This document shows positions 22,331 to 35,080 of a DNA stretch of 64,000 bases, piece by piece. The position numbers were made by a program, and so were the translations under genes. The stretch comes from Sphagnum magellanicum. Lineage: Eukaryota > Streptophyta > Sphagnopsida > Sphagnales > Sphagnaceae. Where the stretch lies: positions 8,345,347 through 8,409,346 of the forward strand of contig CM038922.1 of the NCBI GenBank assembly GCA_021904315.1, written 5' to 3'. The notes below the pieces were generated by a model. The model worked only from the letters and a program-made list of their open reading frames with translations, ran no database searches and was not told the origin of the DNA. Numbering within the stretch: the stretch's first letter is position 1; every line of letters starts with the position of its first letter.

Positions 22331-24958
22331 GAAAAAAAAAAAAAAAGTACTGTTCCATAGTACAAAACTATGACCTCAAAAAGAAGAAAGTTCCAGAAAA
22401 TCTTTCCAAATTTTTTTTAAAAAATTTCTCCAAATTGTGAGAGAGCTAAAGAGGCTCAAAGATAGGGTGAAGACAGGATGACTTTAAGGAAAACTCTATT
22501 AGCTACACAAAGTTGAGAAACTTTTGTTTTTCTAGTGTAAATTTGACTAACTTTGGTAATTTTTTAAAAAAGCATTCACCCAATTTTAAATAAATATCAA
22601 AACATTGAAGAAAAAACACATCTGTGCAAAAATGCTTAATAAAAATAAAAAAATCGATGTACATAATACAAAGACGACATAATATGTTGCAATTTGAAAA
22701 ATCTGTCCATATCAAATGAAATCCTCTCAATAAATAAGCATTCATGATTGTGTTTCTATTGGCAACGTAATCATTTTTGTGTTTAAACAAAATCCTTTTC
22801 ACTAAAATACCCATTCATTATTGTGTTTTTTGCAACATTAATTATGTTGTGATTGTGTTGGCAAACATGTTTGACATGGCTTTGTTGTGGGTAATATTGG
22901 TTGAGAGCTTTAAACTTGTTTCCCTAAATTTTTGTTGTTCCAAAGAAATGCTTCTATCTAAACCTCTATTGTTTTCTGTATGTGGAGGGGGGGAAGCAAA
23001 AATTCTTTCGGTTAAGTTCATTCATTGATGACTCCAATGGCAAAATTGTTGCCAAAATCGTGTATCATTAACGAAAACCATTTTTTGGGGGGGGGATTAT
23101 AATGGCAAGCATTTGTTAGAGAAAATATTTTTCATAATTTGATTATATTTATCATTGAAGTTGATATCTCCACAAGCATAAAATGGGTTTTCTTTTCAAA
23201 ATGCTTTGCACATTGGTGTTTGGGATTCAAAATCCCCACGGAGATATGCAATGGATTTTTTAAAACTTCAAACTCTCAATCACATTTTCCCGCAAAACAA
23301 AAACAAAAAGGAAAGAGGTTGTACACAAAAAAAAAGAAGAGCACGTTTAGTGTTGTGTCATCCTCTCGTTTGATTCTACTTGAAAATCAAAATGTGTGCA
23401 TGACTTTCTTGTGTTATTGTTGTTGTAGAACACCAGAAAGTCAGGCCGCCAAATGTCATGCACTTTTTTTTTTTTTTTGGGGCTTATGAATAAATGAAAG
23501 TACAACACCGAATGCTTTCAAGTTTCCTCCCACCGAATATCTCCATTCAAAAGAGATGACTCCAAGGTGTGTGTACTATCAATGTCGGGTCTCGTATATA
23601 GGCTTGCACTCGGTATCAACACTTTAGTTGCAAGGACACTAAAGAGACTGATTTGACCTCAGGCAATAGACTTATCTGGAGAGTCACCCTCTGTTGCTGG
23701 TGATTATGCTGAAACTAGCTGTTCTCACCCCCTAATTGCCTGACTTTATGGATAACTCTAATATCCATCTTATTCCAGTCCCAATCTGGTATATGAGTCT
23801 TATACCAGATTCAATAATACCAGGCAAAAAATATACTTATCACATATACAAGCGTAAAATCAGCCTTGGCAATCGCACAACCCATTGGTGTATACTATCA
23901 AGTTAAGCCCTAAACAAGGGTTTCAAGGTGAACCCATACCTAAAATGGTACCTTCTCCTACTAGAGTGAGGTCTGCTAGAGGGTCTATATATTATATTAA
24001 CCCATTTCAATATATGGGTCTGAATCTTCTACATGTAAGTAGTGAATAAATAGTGTTTTTTCTTTTGAAAAATGTAATAAATATGATGTACCTTTCACTC
24101 ATGTGGTGAAATTGTAGTTTGATGATTGAACCAAGTTTATGACACAAAATTAAATGATAACTGGGGCTCTGTGTGAAATTGGTGGAGTTTGAATCCTAAT
24201 CACCCCAGATTTGAAAATCAGGTTTCCAGAAACAACATGACCAAAAATGTTCCATGATTTGAAGAACCCATATTAGAAGTTAGAACCATATCACAAGTTC
24301 TTTCAACTATAAAAACCCTTTCAAAATCAAAAATAAATTAGGCTACTTTTTTTTTTAAACAATTTTTTTTTGGAAGGAAAAAGAAGAGTACATATTTTGA
24401 AATAATCTAGAATATTTTATTTTTGGAAATAGAATCTTTAAAATTAATTAACTAATTAATTGGCAGATATGTGCAGAAGCTGGTCCTTTTCTATGGTACT
24501 CTTGACCATGGGTATGAGTTTAGGTGCTGCTTAACCTAAGATCTTAAGTAACAAGCCAGGAAGAAGGATTTGATGTACTCAGTACACTTCCCAGCAAAAA
24601 TGAGGATGAAGTACATCCATCAACACCAACTAGCTAACCTAAAACCCCACTTATTTGTGCAGTAAAATGGGGCCAGATTTGGCTTCATGGATGGGATGAA
24701 TGGGATGAATAGGATGAATGATATTACCATGGGTCCAAGGCAATAATTGTTAGTTGCAGAGCATTAAATGGAAATTTGCAGTTGCCAAGTACTTTGAAGT
24801 TACCACTTCATCCAAAAATTGATTAGACTTAGGCGTTTCCAATCATTACATGATTTCAAAAAAAAATCAGCTTGGCTCCTTTTCCAAGAGGGGAATTCAA
24901 CACTTTGGCCCCCCCTCCCTCACATGTGCCAATAAATAAAAGCTCAATTAGCCATTGA
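22331..24958. other. AT-rich intergenic DNA
   Basis: Contains homopolymer runs (A near 22331-22346, G near 23087-23095, T near 23464-23478) but no supported gene. The stretch 23560-24000 is less AT-rich and has several TGGTAT/ATACCAG elements; it may be transposon-derived non-coding DNA. No protein similarity was recognised. Confidence 0.35.
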
Positions 24959-25018
24959 ACTAAACCCTAAACCCTAAACCCTAAACCCTTCTAGCATTTT
25001 AGGGTTTAAGGGTTTAGA
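24959..25018. repeat. inverted interstitial telomere repeat
   Basis: About four CTAAACC-type units (C-rich strand, 24959-24989) are followed after a short spacer by AGGGTTTAAGGGTTTAG (25001-25017) in the opposite orientation. The two halves can pair. The unit is the plant telomere heptamer TTTAGGG. Confidence 0.9.
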
Positions 25019-25099
25019 TAAGTGGAATGATAGGATATAGGGCTAACATTATTATGAGAAGCTAATTCTCTTGTTAAACAAAAGGGGTGTGTCACATAG

Positions 25100-25665
25100 C
25101 TAAGCTTTTAGGATCATAATTATACACATTTTAATATTATAATTTATTTATTTTTATCATTAAGACTAAGAAAGAAGAGAGCTTAGTTTGCACAACTACT
25201 TAATTATTTAGTACTAAGTTTTTAGCATCATAATTATACATATTTTAATATTATAAATTTTTTTTTTATCATTAAGACCAAGAAAGAAGAGAGCTGAGTT
25301 TGCACAACTACTTAATTATTTAGTACTAAGTTTTTTGCATCATAATTATACATGCTTTAATATTATAAATATTTTTTATCATTAAGACCAAGAAAGAAGA
25401 GAGCTTAGTTTGCACAACTACTTAATTATTTAGTACTAAGTTTTTAGCATCATAATTATACATATTTTAATATTATAAATATTTTTTTTATCATTAAGAC
25501 CAAGAAAGAAGAGAGCTGAGTTTGCACAACTACTTAATTATTAAGTACTAAGTTTTTAGCATCATAATTATACATATTTTATATTATAAATCTGTTACCA
25601 TTAAGACCAAGAAGAGAGAGGTTAATAGTTTGCAACAACTACTTATTAGTACTGAGTAGTTATTT
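25100..25665. repeat. ~111-bp AT-rich tandem array, about five copies
   Basis: The element TAAGACYAAGAAAGAAGAGAG starts near 25161, 25273, 25383, 25495 and 25602 (spacing 112, 110, 112 and 107). It is followed each time by GTTTGCACAACTACTTA, TAGTACTAAG and CATAATTATACATATTTTAA. Internal copies are nearly identical; the last is diverged and shortened. Confidence 0.93.
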
Positions 25666-26444
25666 AGAACTAAAATAAAAGTGTTAAAATACATGAGGGC
25701 TATGACATGTTTGTTTAGGTTTTTTTTTAATATTTTATTTTATTTTATTTTATTTTTAAAATAATTTATAAATATAAATTAAGTATAATTACATTTCAGA
25801 TCACAAAAAATTTAATAAACCAAAAGATTGCATGAGAATGAAATAAAATGAAATATAATTTTTTAAAATTAAAATAGATCTTTGAAATAAATGAAGTATC
25901 AGACTTTTCAGGAATTTGTTTGCCTATTTCTTTCTTTCTTTCTTTCTTTCTTTCTTAGCATAAGGTTCAAGTGACTTTGAGTTGGTCTGGTATGAGGCCA
26001 CTTTGGCAATCATCCACAAGGAGATTTAGCCACTTTTGGCTATAGACCAGCTATGAAAATAGAAATTTGCTAAAGTCCTTTTATACCCTGGCTACTTGCT
26101 TGGGCTGGTATGAGGCCAGGTATATCCCTGCCACCTGGTATTGAAACTGGTATATTATTATAAAAAAATGGCACAAGATGGGTATCAAGGTAGGATTCAT
26201 GCAAGCCTGATATGGGTATCAGGCTGGGTATCACCTCATGGCATACCAGCCTGGTACACTCATCACAGAATTGTTTTTTAAAAAAATTTAAAGGAAAAAT
26301 GTAGCTTTAGAAAAAATAAAATTAATAATTAAATAAAATTAAATAAAAACTGACCAAAAAAAATTGCTTTCAAATTATGATGTGCTTGTAGCATGGCTCT
26401 TAAGCATGCTACTTTAAAAACAAAGGCATTTTTTTGGGGGGGGA
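25666..26444. other. AT-rich spacer with microsatellite and imperfect inverted motif
   Basis: A (CTTT)n run lies at 25927-25957. GGCTGGTATGAGG near 26103 and a CTCATGGCATACCAGCC near 26238 form an imperfect inverted pair about 150 bp apart, MITE-like in size but without clear target duplications. No gene. Confidence 0.4.
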
Positions 26445-26640
26445 CGGAAAAAATGGGCCCAAAATAGTCACATTATTATATGAGGAAAACAAATTGCCAA
26501 ATTGCCAAATTTAGACAAATAATTTGTAGCATATGGCCAAAAACATAGATTCCTAAACTTTTCTACTTTCAGTTCTGACTTGGAGACAAATTTGGCTAAG
26601 TCCTCTTGTGGATGATCATCTGACCACTCACCCACCCACC
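26445..26640. repeat. dispersed repeat copy 2 (pair of 22135-22330)
   Basis: The near-identical block is at 26587-26617; the rest is more diverged. It runs directly into a CCCA/CCTA microsatellite. Confidence 0.55.
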
Positions 26641-26745
26641 CACCCACCTACCTACCTACCTATCTATCTACCTACCTACCTACTTACCTACCCACCCACC
26701 CACCTACCTACCTACCTACCTACTTACCTACCTACCTATCTCACA
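26628..26745. repeat. (CCCA)n/(CCTA)n/(TCTA)n compound microsatellite
   Basis: About 115 bp of tetranucleotides alternating CCCA, CCTA, TCTA and CTTA blocks. Confidence 0.95.
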
Positions 26746-27999
26746 AGATAGGAGAAAAAAACCACACTGGGTTCATCTCATCTCCTCCTCTCCAATGTGC
26801 AAATATGTAGAGAAAGGACATACCCTATATTTCTTTGACTTTTGTGTCTGATAGTAGGAGAAGGAGGAGCTCAGCTCTCAAGGCCAGGCTCCAAATCAAT
26901 GATGCCTTCAACAAAAACATCCATTTTGAACATCATTACACAATCACAATATGAAGGTGGTGGAGGTGGTGGCCATGATGATGGATGGATGGGTTGGTCT
27001 CAAATTTTAAAAATGCAACAACACTTTATGGAAAAAGCTTCATGGGGAAACTCATGATGTTCTTCTCCACTTTTAGTGATTTCTCAAACTGCTGAATATG
27101 TAAGTGCATTTTTTTAACTTGAATTTCTGAGTGAAAAAATAGTGTGTTATATATATGAGTACATATACTTTAAATTTTTCCCCCATTTCCAATTTTCCAA
27201 CTTCCTTTTTTTTTGTTAGGCCTTTGCTGATGATCTCTTCAGAGCAGGTCCTTGATGATCCATATTTGCCCCTTATGAAGCTAACCACATATATATATGC
27301 TAGGAGGCCTCAGTCCAGTGTTTTCTTTTTCCTTTTTTTTAAATTTCTGATTTTGCAAAAGTGGAGAATTTTTACGGACCAAAAATAAATAAATATTCCA
27401 CACTTCTTTTCTTCTTTTTTTCCAAAAAATACCTAATTTTTTCAATTTTCTCTCCAATAATCACAAAAATATGACAAAATTTGTCACCCAAAAAAATTAC
27501 TACCTCAATCCTTTGCCCAATGCACCCATTATTGCCCATTATGAAGATAGCCTAGTGTGAAGCTCAAATTGAGTTGGATGAACAATGGCTGCCTGCATCT
27601 AAGGCTCATCTAAAAAGCATTCATCAACCCAAATCAGGTTGATTGGACAAGGAAGGGTTAATTGCTCACTCAAACATTAAATTGTTTTGAATGATATGAA
27701 CTCATGTCTAACCTCTGAGATCTTCACAACCATTGCAACTTCTAAGGTTAACTAACTTTAGCTCTCCTTCAGTTCAATGGTGGTGGACACACAAATGATA
27801 TGGGGAGGAGCTTCCCTCATTCCCCCAATACTTGTTTTTGTTGCTTTAGAATAATGGAAAAGAATGATGACCTAGTGGGGCCATATCATGACTCATATCA
27901 TGTGGGCATGATATGTTTATATCCAGAATCCAGATATTCCAAAACACCACCAGCTCACAGGAACAAACAACAAACCTATGTTGGTTCTTCACTTTGCAC
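26746..27999. other. intergenic, nothing recognised
   Basis: The frame 26842-27057 carries a Gly-rich run from a GGT-type repeat near 26955-26975; no domain is recognisable. Confidence 0.3.
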
Positions 28000-28133
28000 A
28001 TTTCCATGTTGCTTGCAACTTTGATACTATAACACATCCATCCAATCTTTTGATTTCCATGTTGCTTTCCAACTTTGATACTAACACATCCATCCAATCT
28101 TTTGATTTCCATGTTGCTTTCCAACTTTGATAT
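28000..28133. repeat. ~55-bp tandem repeat, about 2.5 copies
   Basis: TTTCCATGTTGCTT starts near 28000, 28049 and 28107, with shared CAACTTTGATACTA and ACACATCCATCCAATCTTTTG. Copies two and three are almost identical. Confidence 0.88.
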
Positions 28134-29059
28134 GCATCCAATACTTGACTTATAATTCTTGCTCAAAGTCAAAAGCACATCCCAAACAACCCTTGGACCT
28201 TGCAAGCTATGAAGAAGAGGAGCACAAAATGCCACATTTTCGTTTGGGGATATGTTTCCCAACAACCCTTTGGCACGATGATTCGATTGTGTTTTTTCTC
28301 CTAAAAACTTTGTCCATGGTTTTCATCACTTTGATCCATTTGAAATCATACACCTACAATTGGGGAATTTGTAAATCAAGCTCATATAATTCGCGGGTTG
28401 CCCAATTTTCAACATCTTATCTTTTAGCTCCATCTTAAATTCTACAACTTGAGGTTGTAAATTAGTCCATGTAAATACGTCTAACAATGTATAATGCAAA
28501 TTTCTTTCATTTGTCAATTCAACCTTGAGTGATTCTCTAGTCAAATATAATGCAATTTTTTATCACTTGTCAACTCTATTTCTAATTGTTGCAATTTGCC
28601 ATCCCTCAAACTTTGCAATTTAAATATTTAGCACTTGGTTCACAAGGCCAAGTCACTAAAATGTCAAAGCCAATTCAATGTGTTAATTCAAATGTTCAAA
28701 ATAATGTAATAGGAATGAAGAAAATACGTTGTTCAATTTACCACAAAGTTATATATATATGACGGTCATTAAATGAAATAATCCATAGAAACAATTAAGC
28801 TAGTAAGACCTATAAATTTGATTTACCAAAAGGTTTCAACAACAAAATTGTAGAAGGCTTATTAAACCTGAACTATGATGACCACAATGAAAGTTCATAA
28901 CTAAGGAGGTGTGTGTTGAGATGGATTTTTAAATTTGGTTCATGTGAAAAGATGTTAAAATTAAGTTTGTCTTCAAAGGTGGTCATCTACACACTTTTAT
29001 GTTCATATTGTGATGAGTGCAATAAATGGTAGTTGTTTTCCTTGAAACAACTTGTAATA
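28134..29059. other. intergenic, nothing recognised
   Basis: AT-rich sequence without a convincing frame or repeat. Confidence 0.3.
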
Positions 29060-29760
29060 CATATTAACCATGGTTAATTTAGTCTAATGTGACTTAGTTT
29101 AATTTAGTTTATTCATTACTTGTAATATTTAAGTAATTATATATATAATATTATTAATATTATTAATACTTAGTAACATTAAATATGAATATGAATATTA
29201 ATTTTTATTATATTACCAAGGAAGGTGGGGCATTTTTTTTAAATTGTGGGTTCAAAATTTTGTTCATTTTGTTCATTTTTTCTTTTTCATTGAATTTACA
29301 TTTTATTGAAAAAAATTCAAATAAAATTCATGAATAAAATAGGGCAATTTTTTTTTTTAAATTTCCAAAAAATTAATTTAAATATATTTGACAAATAAAA
29401 TTTGAAATTTTGCAATACATATTTTAACCATTGTTAGCTTAGCCTAATTTATTTTAGCTTAATTTATTTTAGCCATAATTAATTTAACCTAACTTAATTT
29501 AATGATGGTTAGTTTAGCCTAACTTACTTTAACCATGGTTAGTTTAGCCTAACTTATTTAAACCATGGTTAGTTCAATCATGGTTAATTTAACCTTTTAA
29601 CTAATTTAGGTTAGTTTAACCATGGTTAATTTAATGTTTTAATTAGTTTAACCATGGTTATTTTAACTTAGGTTACTTTAACCATGGTTGACTTAATATT
29701 CTAATTAATTTAGGCATGGTTTATTTAACCATGATTAGTTTAGCCACAACCTTATGCATT
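29060..29760. repeat. AT-rich block with recurring AACCATGGTT palindromes
   Basis: The 10-bp palindrome AACCATGGTT, or a one-base variant, occurs near 29068 and then about eight times between 29530 and 29745. It is usually flanked by TTTAGCCTAACTTA or TTAGTTTAA. Spacing is irregular (about 20-40 bp). It looks like a degraded short tandem repeat. Confidence 0.7.
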
Positions 29761-29892
29761 AAATGTTGAATTTTAGCATTTCATACCCAAATTTAATTTA
29801 AAAATTCATTTTATGGATAGAGTGAAAAAAGGGTTTGATGGTGGAAAAAGGCCCATATACAAGGCAATTTTATGAATAACTTTAGTATATAC

Positions 29893-30070
29893 ACTTACAT
29901 TTACACGCCCCAAAACATTTACCTTGGGCCGTGTAAAAGTAAAAAAATTATATACATGCCAATAATATAAGTGTAAATGTAAAAAATTTGGATGTGTAAA
30001 TGAAAATAATTTACATTTACACGGGATTTACATGCCATATATACTATGGATATTAACATTTACACACACA
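29893..30070. repeat. TTACATTTACAC inverted and direct repeats
   Basis: TTACATTTACAC at 29893-29904 is exactly inverted as GTGTAAATGTAA at about 29971-29982 and repeated directly near 30010. Further CGTGTAAA and ATTTACAC fragments lie between. It could be a small foldback element. Confidence 0.6.
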
Positions 30071-33000
30071 ACATTGGAAAAGACATAATGTAGGTTCTTA
30101 AGGTAGGCTGAGGTTGCCTAACCCTATTTTAGGTGCCTAGACCTAAGCTTAAACTTTAGGTTCCTAAACCTACGTATTTAATTTTAGGCCTAGTTTAAGT
30201 TTAACCTAAGTCATTTAGGTTCTAACCACATGGCATAACCTAAGTGGCTAATGTTTAAATGTCATGTTGCCTAGCCTAGGTGGCCAATGTTTAACTGCCA
30301 CATGACATTTGACCAATCAAAATTATGTTCGACCAATCAATCGAGGTTTGACCAATCACTTTAATGATGAACACATAAGACCACCCATAGAACCATTAAT
30401 TATACGCATGTTGCCCATGCACCCTATAAAAACCACAAAAGAAAATTGAACCAAACCACCCAATTGCCTATTTAGTCGTTTCTTTATCCCACTAGGGTCG
30501 AACTACTACTTCAAACCACTAAGCTTCCTAGAAACCCCACTATAATGGTACCATTGCAAAATGAATGGTTTGCACAGTAGTCTAACCACATGTTTTCTAC
30601 TAGTGTAAAATAATGTATGGCTTGTTGCTTTGGTCCAACATCTATCATTCTTGACCAACTTCAAAATTACCAATGGCAATGAATGCATATAAAAGATTTA
30701 TCAAAGTTATTTTAAATGCCATGTGGGTTAAATCTCAAGACTTAGGAGGTGGACCAATTTTAATGGCAAAAATTAAAAAGAAGCTAACTTATTAATTTGT
30801 GCTATCAAGTTGTCATTGGTTGGTAGGAGACCTCATCATGAACCAAATGTTGCCTTCAATTTTATGGTATTTTACATTTGTTGGGTATGACCCAAAAATC
30901 AATTTAAAAAATTAAAGCTTTTTCAAAAATAATGTGTTTGGTAGTGACCATAATATAATTTCTCATGTGAAATGGAATGAGTATTATGTTTAGAAAAAAA
31001 TTAGTAGACTAAGGTTGGTTGACCCAAAGGAAACATTATGCATACATTTTTTTTCAAAATGAGTGATATATGCCTTTCAACTCGGTGAGTCAAACCTACA
31101 AGTTTTCATTTATTATAGGATTAATTCAACAAAACCAAACAAGAGTAAGAAATGGGGATTCAAAGTAGAATAGATTTTTTATGTTCATGCATAAACATCA
31201 TTCGATAAAAAGATTTGGGATTCAAGAAACCAAATCAATGAAAATTGGAAAAATATGGTTGTCAACTTGTAAGAAAAACCTCTAATTAACAAACATGAAA
31301 TTCTCATGATAAATCTTTGGTAGGGATCATAGTTGAAAGGTACAACATTTGGTTTTTCACTTATATGTGCAATTGCATTTCTTAAAAAACTCCATGAACA
31401 AAATGAACAAAATTTTGAGCCCACATATTAAATGCACAAAATTCAATGAAACAAAAAGAAATCAAGAAAAATGATTTATGCACAATCAAGTCTATTATTC
31501 TTACATCAACTAATTCATTCATGAATTTTGAAATTTCTATTTCAAAATTTGGTCTCAAGATGGAGGAAAAAAACTCATGGTTTCAATTAAGGAACTCAAT
31601 TCAAATGGATTGCATGGACAAATTTTCTCTTCTCCAACATGGTGCAACATAATCACCTATTCAAAATATCAAGATTACATTTTCCTAGCCAACATGAGCA
31701 AAATGGTTTCCTCTATTACAAATTATATCTTAGAAATTAGAATGAAGTAAATTATGGCAAAAGGAATCCATGTGGAAAAGGAATTCACATTTTTATGGTC
31801 ATGGCATAAGGTGATTATAATCAATTCATGGAGGTTCAAGATGAACCTAAATGCCAATATGGATTGCCTTTTTTTGTTGGCCTATATTATATTTGAATCA
31901 AAATTTCACATGTTTAAGGAATAACTTAGAATTCAACATGCATGGAAGTGGGCACTACCATCATCTACAAGATGGATGTGAAACTTTCATCGTGCAGACC
32001 ATGGCAACAATTTTCATATTAGTAGTTCTCCTTTGAAATAAGACTCAATTAAAGTCTTTGGACAGAATCTTTAGTAGAAAGTTCAAAATTTTAGTTTTCT
32101 ATGACATTTTTTTTGAGGTCTAGTTTCGCAAATTTGGTTAGATAGAAATGATAGTCTTTAATCATAACATTTAGACATTATAGCATATTAAGATTACTAT
32201 TTGGATGCCATTGGTTATGGTAAATTAACATTGGTAGAAACTTTTTCATAACATTTAGTGATTTCCTATTGAGAAGAAGGTTTTTTTAATTTTAGTATAA
32301 TTTGATAACTCTTGGGGCTTTAGATTTATTTTCTACTCTAGGAAAGACAAATATGTCACTTGGAGTTGTCACTATCCTAACATGGGGGTTTTTTCATTGA
32401 CCTTTGTTCCATTTCCAGGCTTGAACTTGGTTCTAGTCTTTTGAAGCAATGATTTGTAAATTTTTTTTCTCTACAATTGCCATTTATTTCAAAAAAATTG
32501 AAAGGTATGTGTAGTCTAATGAGTTGTATGGTAGTGAACATTTGGATGAAGTAAATGATTTGTGAAAACTTGTGAAGACTTGAATCTTTTGCATTTTTGG
32601 TTATTGAGGTGTTTAAAGGATGGATCAACTTTGAATTGTTTATGTTATGTTGATCTTTCAAAGTTTTGTGCCTTATCATAAGTTTGACATGATTTATAAA
32701 GTTTCAAGATGACATGGAATGAAGTTTTAGAATAGGTGTCAACTTTAGGTATTTTAGTTTTTTCCCATGTTATTGAATTGTTGGTGTAAGGTGACAATGT
32801 TACATTTTTATAAAAAAATTGCATGGGAAGACTAAAAACACGATATGGTTATGAAAATATTGAAGATATCACAATACATGTGAAAACGTGCATGCATACA
32901 TATGGGTATTGATATTCTAAGAATATTAGTAAGACATAGTAATTATTGCCATAATTGTGTGTAACATTTGAAACTTTCTTACATCTACCCATGTTAGTAT

Positions 33001-34348
33001 ATATTGTAATATACAATAATAATAAGTAAATCGCCTTTTAAGTCTCCAATTTTTTAAATTTTCATTCCATGAATGTGAAATTTCCAAAAATTCAAAAGTT
33101 GGTTAGCGTGAAAACTTTTAAGAACTTTGGGTTTATAGGGCCAAAACATCCATAGGTGGTACTACTAGGTACAACAACAATGGGATGGGAAAGAAATGAG
33201 GTTCTAAAACCAATTATACTATCTTCCCCTATTTTGTTACTTCCCATTTTTGGTATGCAATCCTTCATCATTTTCCTATTTTATCTTTTATGAAGACAAT
33301 ATGGTAGCTACAAAAGGATTCCTTGATTTGTCCATATAAGATGATTATATGGTTTGTTGGCAACTAAACACTTGAATAAATTGTTCATCGAAAAGTTGTA
33401 CATCATGTTCCAATTCTACCTCTTTATTTTTTTGTCATGATTTGGAACATTGATGTGATTAATCTTTCTTCGCCCATTCTGACCATTGTTAATCACTACA
33501 AGAAACTTTGAAAATCCCCATTAAAGCCATGCATGTGTCACTCAAGAAAACTCACACCAAAAGTCCCAACTTTTAGCTTTCACCCATTATCAATATATAA
33601 CACAAGTCCTTTGCACTTGTAATTCACTACACTCTAAGGTTTGTAGAGGTCAATTAAAAGGTGGCAAACAAGAATTGGAAAACATCAAGGTAAATGCCAA
33701 CAAGAATAAATAAATGTGGCAAAGGGATGTGTTATATAAAAAAAGATGAAAAATGATTTATGTTTTCATTTGTGCCAAAAATAACCAATATTATTATAGT
33801 TTAAGATGGAAATCATGGAAAATGTTATATTATATGTTGAATTCAAGGTTTATTTTGGGAAAATTTTCACATCCTAGCAATAAAAATAAACCAATGCAAC
33901 CCAGAAAAAAAATTGTTTTGGTGAAAAAATGGCAATTGAAGGATTAATAATACAAAAAGAAGTATTCCACATCAAAAGGCTTAAACATATTTTATGTGTT
34001 CAGAGAAAAACATTTTTGCAAGGGAACCAATGTAAGCATGATATATAAAAAATATAAATCCACAAATCTTATTCATTCAATTTTCAATTTAATCAACATT
34101 TTAGAAAGGGAAATATTTTATTTAAAGAATTCAACAACTATAATACATCAAATTTTGTCCAAAAAATCATTAAATTGTAAATACGACATGTATTTTTTTA
34201 AAAAAACTCCATGACTACATGAGTTATAGTAAAAATCATAATAGCATAATTGAATGGGGGATGATGTAGGATGAGACAATTTGACAATGAAGATGTGAAT
34301 GGATGAATGTCAACAAGTGTTCTAAAGGCCTTCTAGAGGTTCTTGGTA
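30071..34348. other. long AT-rich intergenic stretch
   Basis: 30100-30300 is rich in CCTAA/TTAGG dinucleotide-like words, and GACCAATCA occurs three times between 30308 and 30360. The remainder to 34348 shows no coding frame above 100 codons, no transposon domain and no clear array. Confidence 0.4.
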
Positions 34349-34398
34349 TCATCCAAAATGATATAAAAATTGGACAAGTTTACATCATTTTGGATGAT
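34349..34398. repeat. perfect 15-bp inverted repeat with 20-bp loop
   Basis: ATCATCCAAAATGAT (34349-34363) and ATCATTTTGGATGAT (34384-34398) are exact reverse complements. It sits at the border between AT-rich DNA and the CpG-rich 5' region of the hydrolase gene. Confidence 0.9.
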
Positions 34399-34469
34399 CT
34401 ATCCCACACGTGGAAGAAAAGGCATAGTCCCAAAGAGAACTTCCCACCCGGAGGCCAAGACCCAGTGAT

Positions 34470-34700
34470 CTGAAGGGTCGCAGGAACGTGCGATTGTGTC
34501 GATCAAACGCGCCCGGTATCCCAGGCCGGGCCGGGTGTTTCAAACACCGGCGGCCGGACAGACGGACCCGTGCCGGTCCCGGCGTGTCGCCGCGCGCGCG
34601 CCCGGACCCAAAGCAGCAGCGTCTTTCCCGGCGGGTGCGCGCTCGCTGGCTCGCTGACTCGATCGCGCGAGGAGAATCTTCCGTTCCTTCAATCCCGCAA
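34470..34700 (+). promoter_or_regulatory. CpG-rich island, probable promoter/5' region of the hydrolase gene
   Basis: Strikingly GC- and CpG-rich against the surroundings, with CGCGCGCG near 34591 and a CCGGGTGTTT/AAACACCGG near-palindrome around 34530-34550. It lies 0.7-0.9 kb ahead of the chosen ATG. I could not place a TATA box or exact start site. Confidence 0.55.
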
Positions 34701-35038
34701 GCAAGAAACAAATCTGTGAAAAGCGTATTGTGCACCTGCCATGAAATTCCGGTTGCTTGGAAGATGGTTTTTGTGTTCTTGCCTCTGAAATTGTGACTTC
34801 CCTGTGAATTGATTGAAGCTTGTTTCTCTTCTTGATTTGTTGACCGACTCACTCACTGTGTGCGGATTTCTTCCCGGATCGGAATCTGGAAACCCCCTAT
34901 GTGATCGTCATCGCTGGAAGCCCGGGATTTACAAGGTGAGAGAAGCGGAACCTCTTTGGTTGCCAAAAAGAAATTGGTTAAAGAGAAGAGATTTGCTTAC
35001 AGGAATTATCTTCTTCTTGTGACCCAGTCTTGTGTTGG

Positions 35039-35043
<5 letters not shown>

Positions 35044-35078
<35 letters not shown>
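35044..35078 (+). repeat. (TC)n microsatellite in the hydrolase 5' leader
   Basis: About 17 TC units, 295 bp ahead of the chosen ATG. Such CT tracts are common in plant 5' leaders. Confidence 0.97.

Positions 35079-35080
<2 letters not shown>

Noticed and set aside
24150..24215. tRNA-like T-arm words (GTTTGAATCC)
   Set aside because: The flanking bases do not form acceptor or D stems; no full cloverleaf could be drawn.
26103..26253. MITE with GGCTGGTATG termini
   Set aside because: The inverted ends are imperfect and no target duplication is visible; left as a motif only.
34385..34852. 155-codon - strand frame opposite the hydrolase 5' region
   Set aside because: An open frame caused by high GC; no homology recognised, and the CpG island is better explained as promoter DNA.
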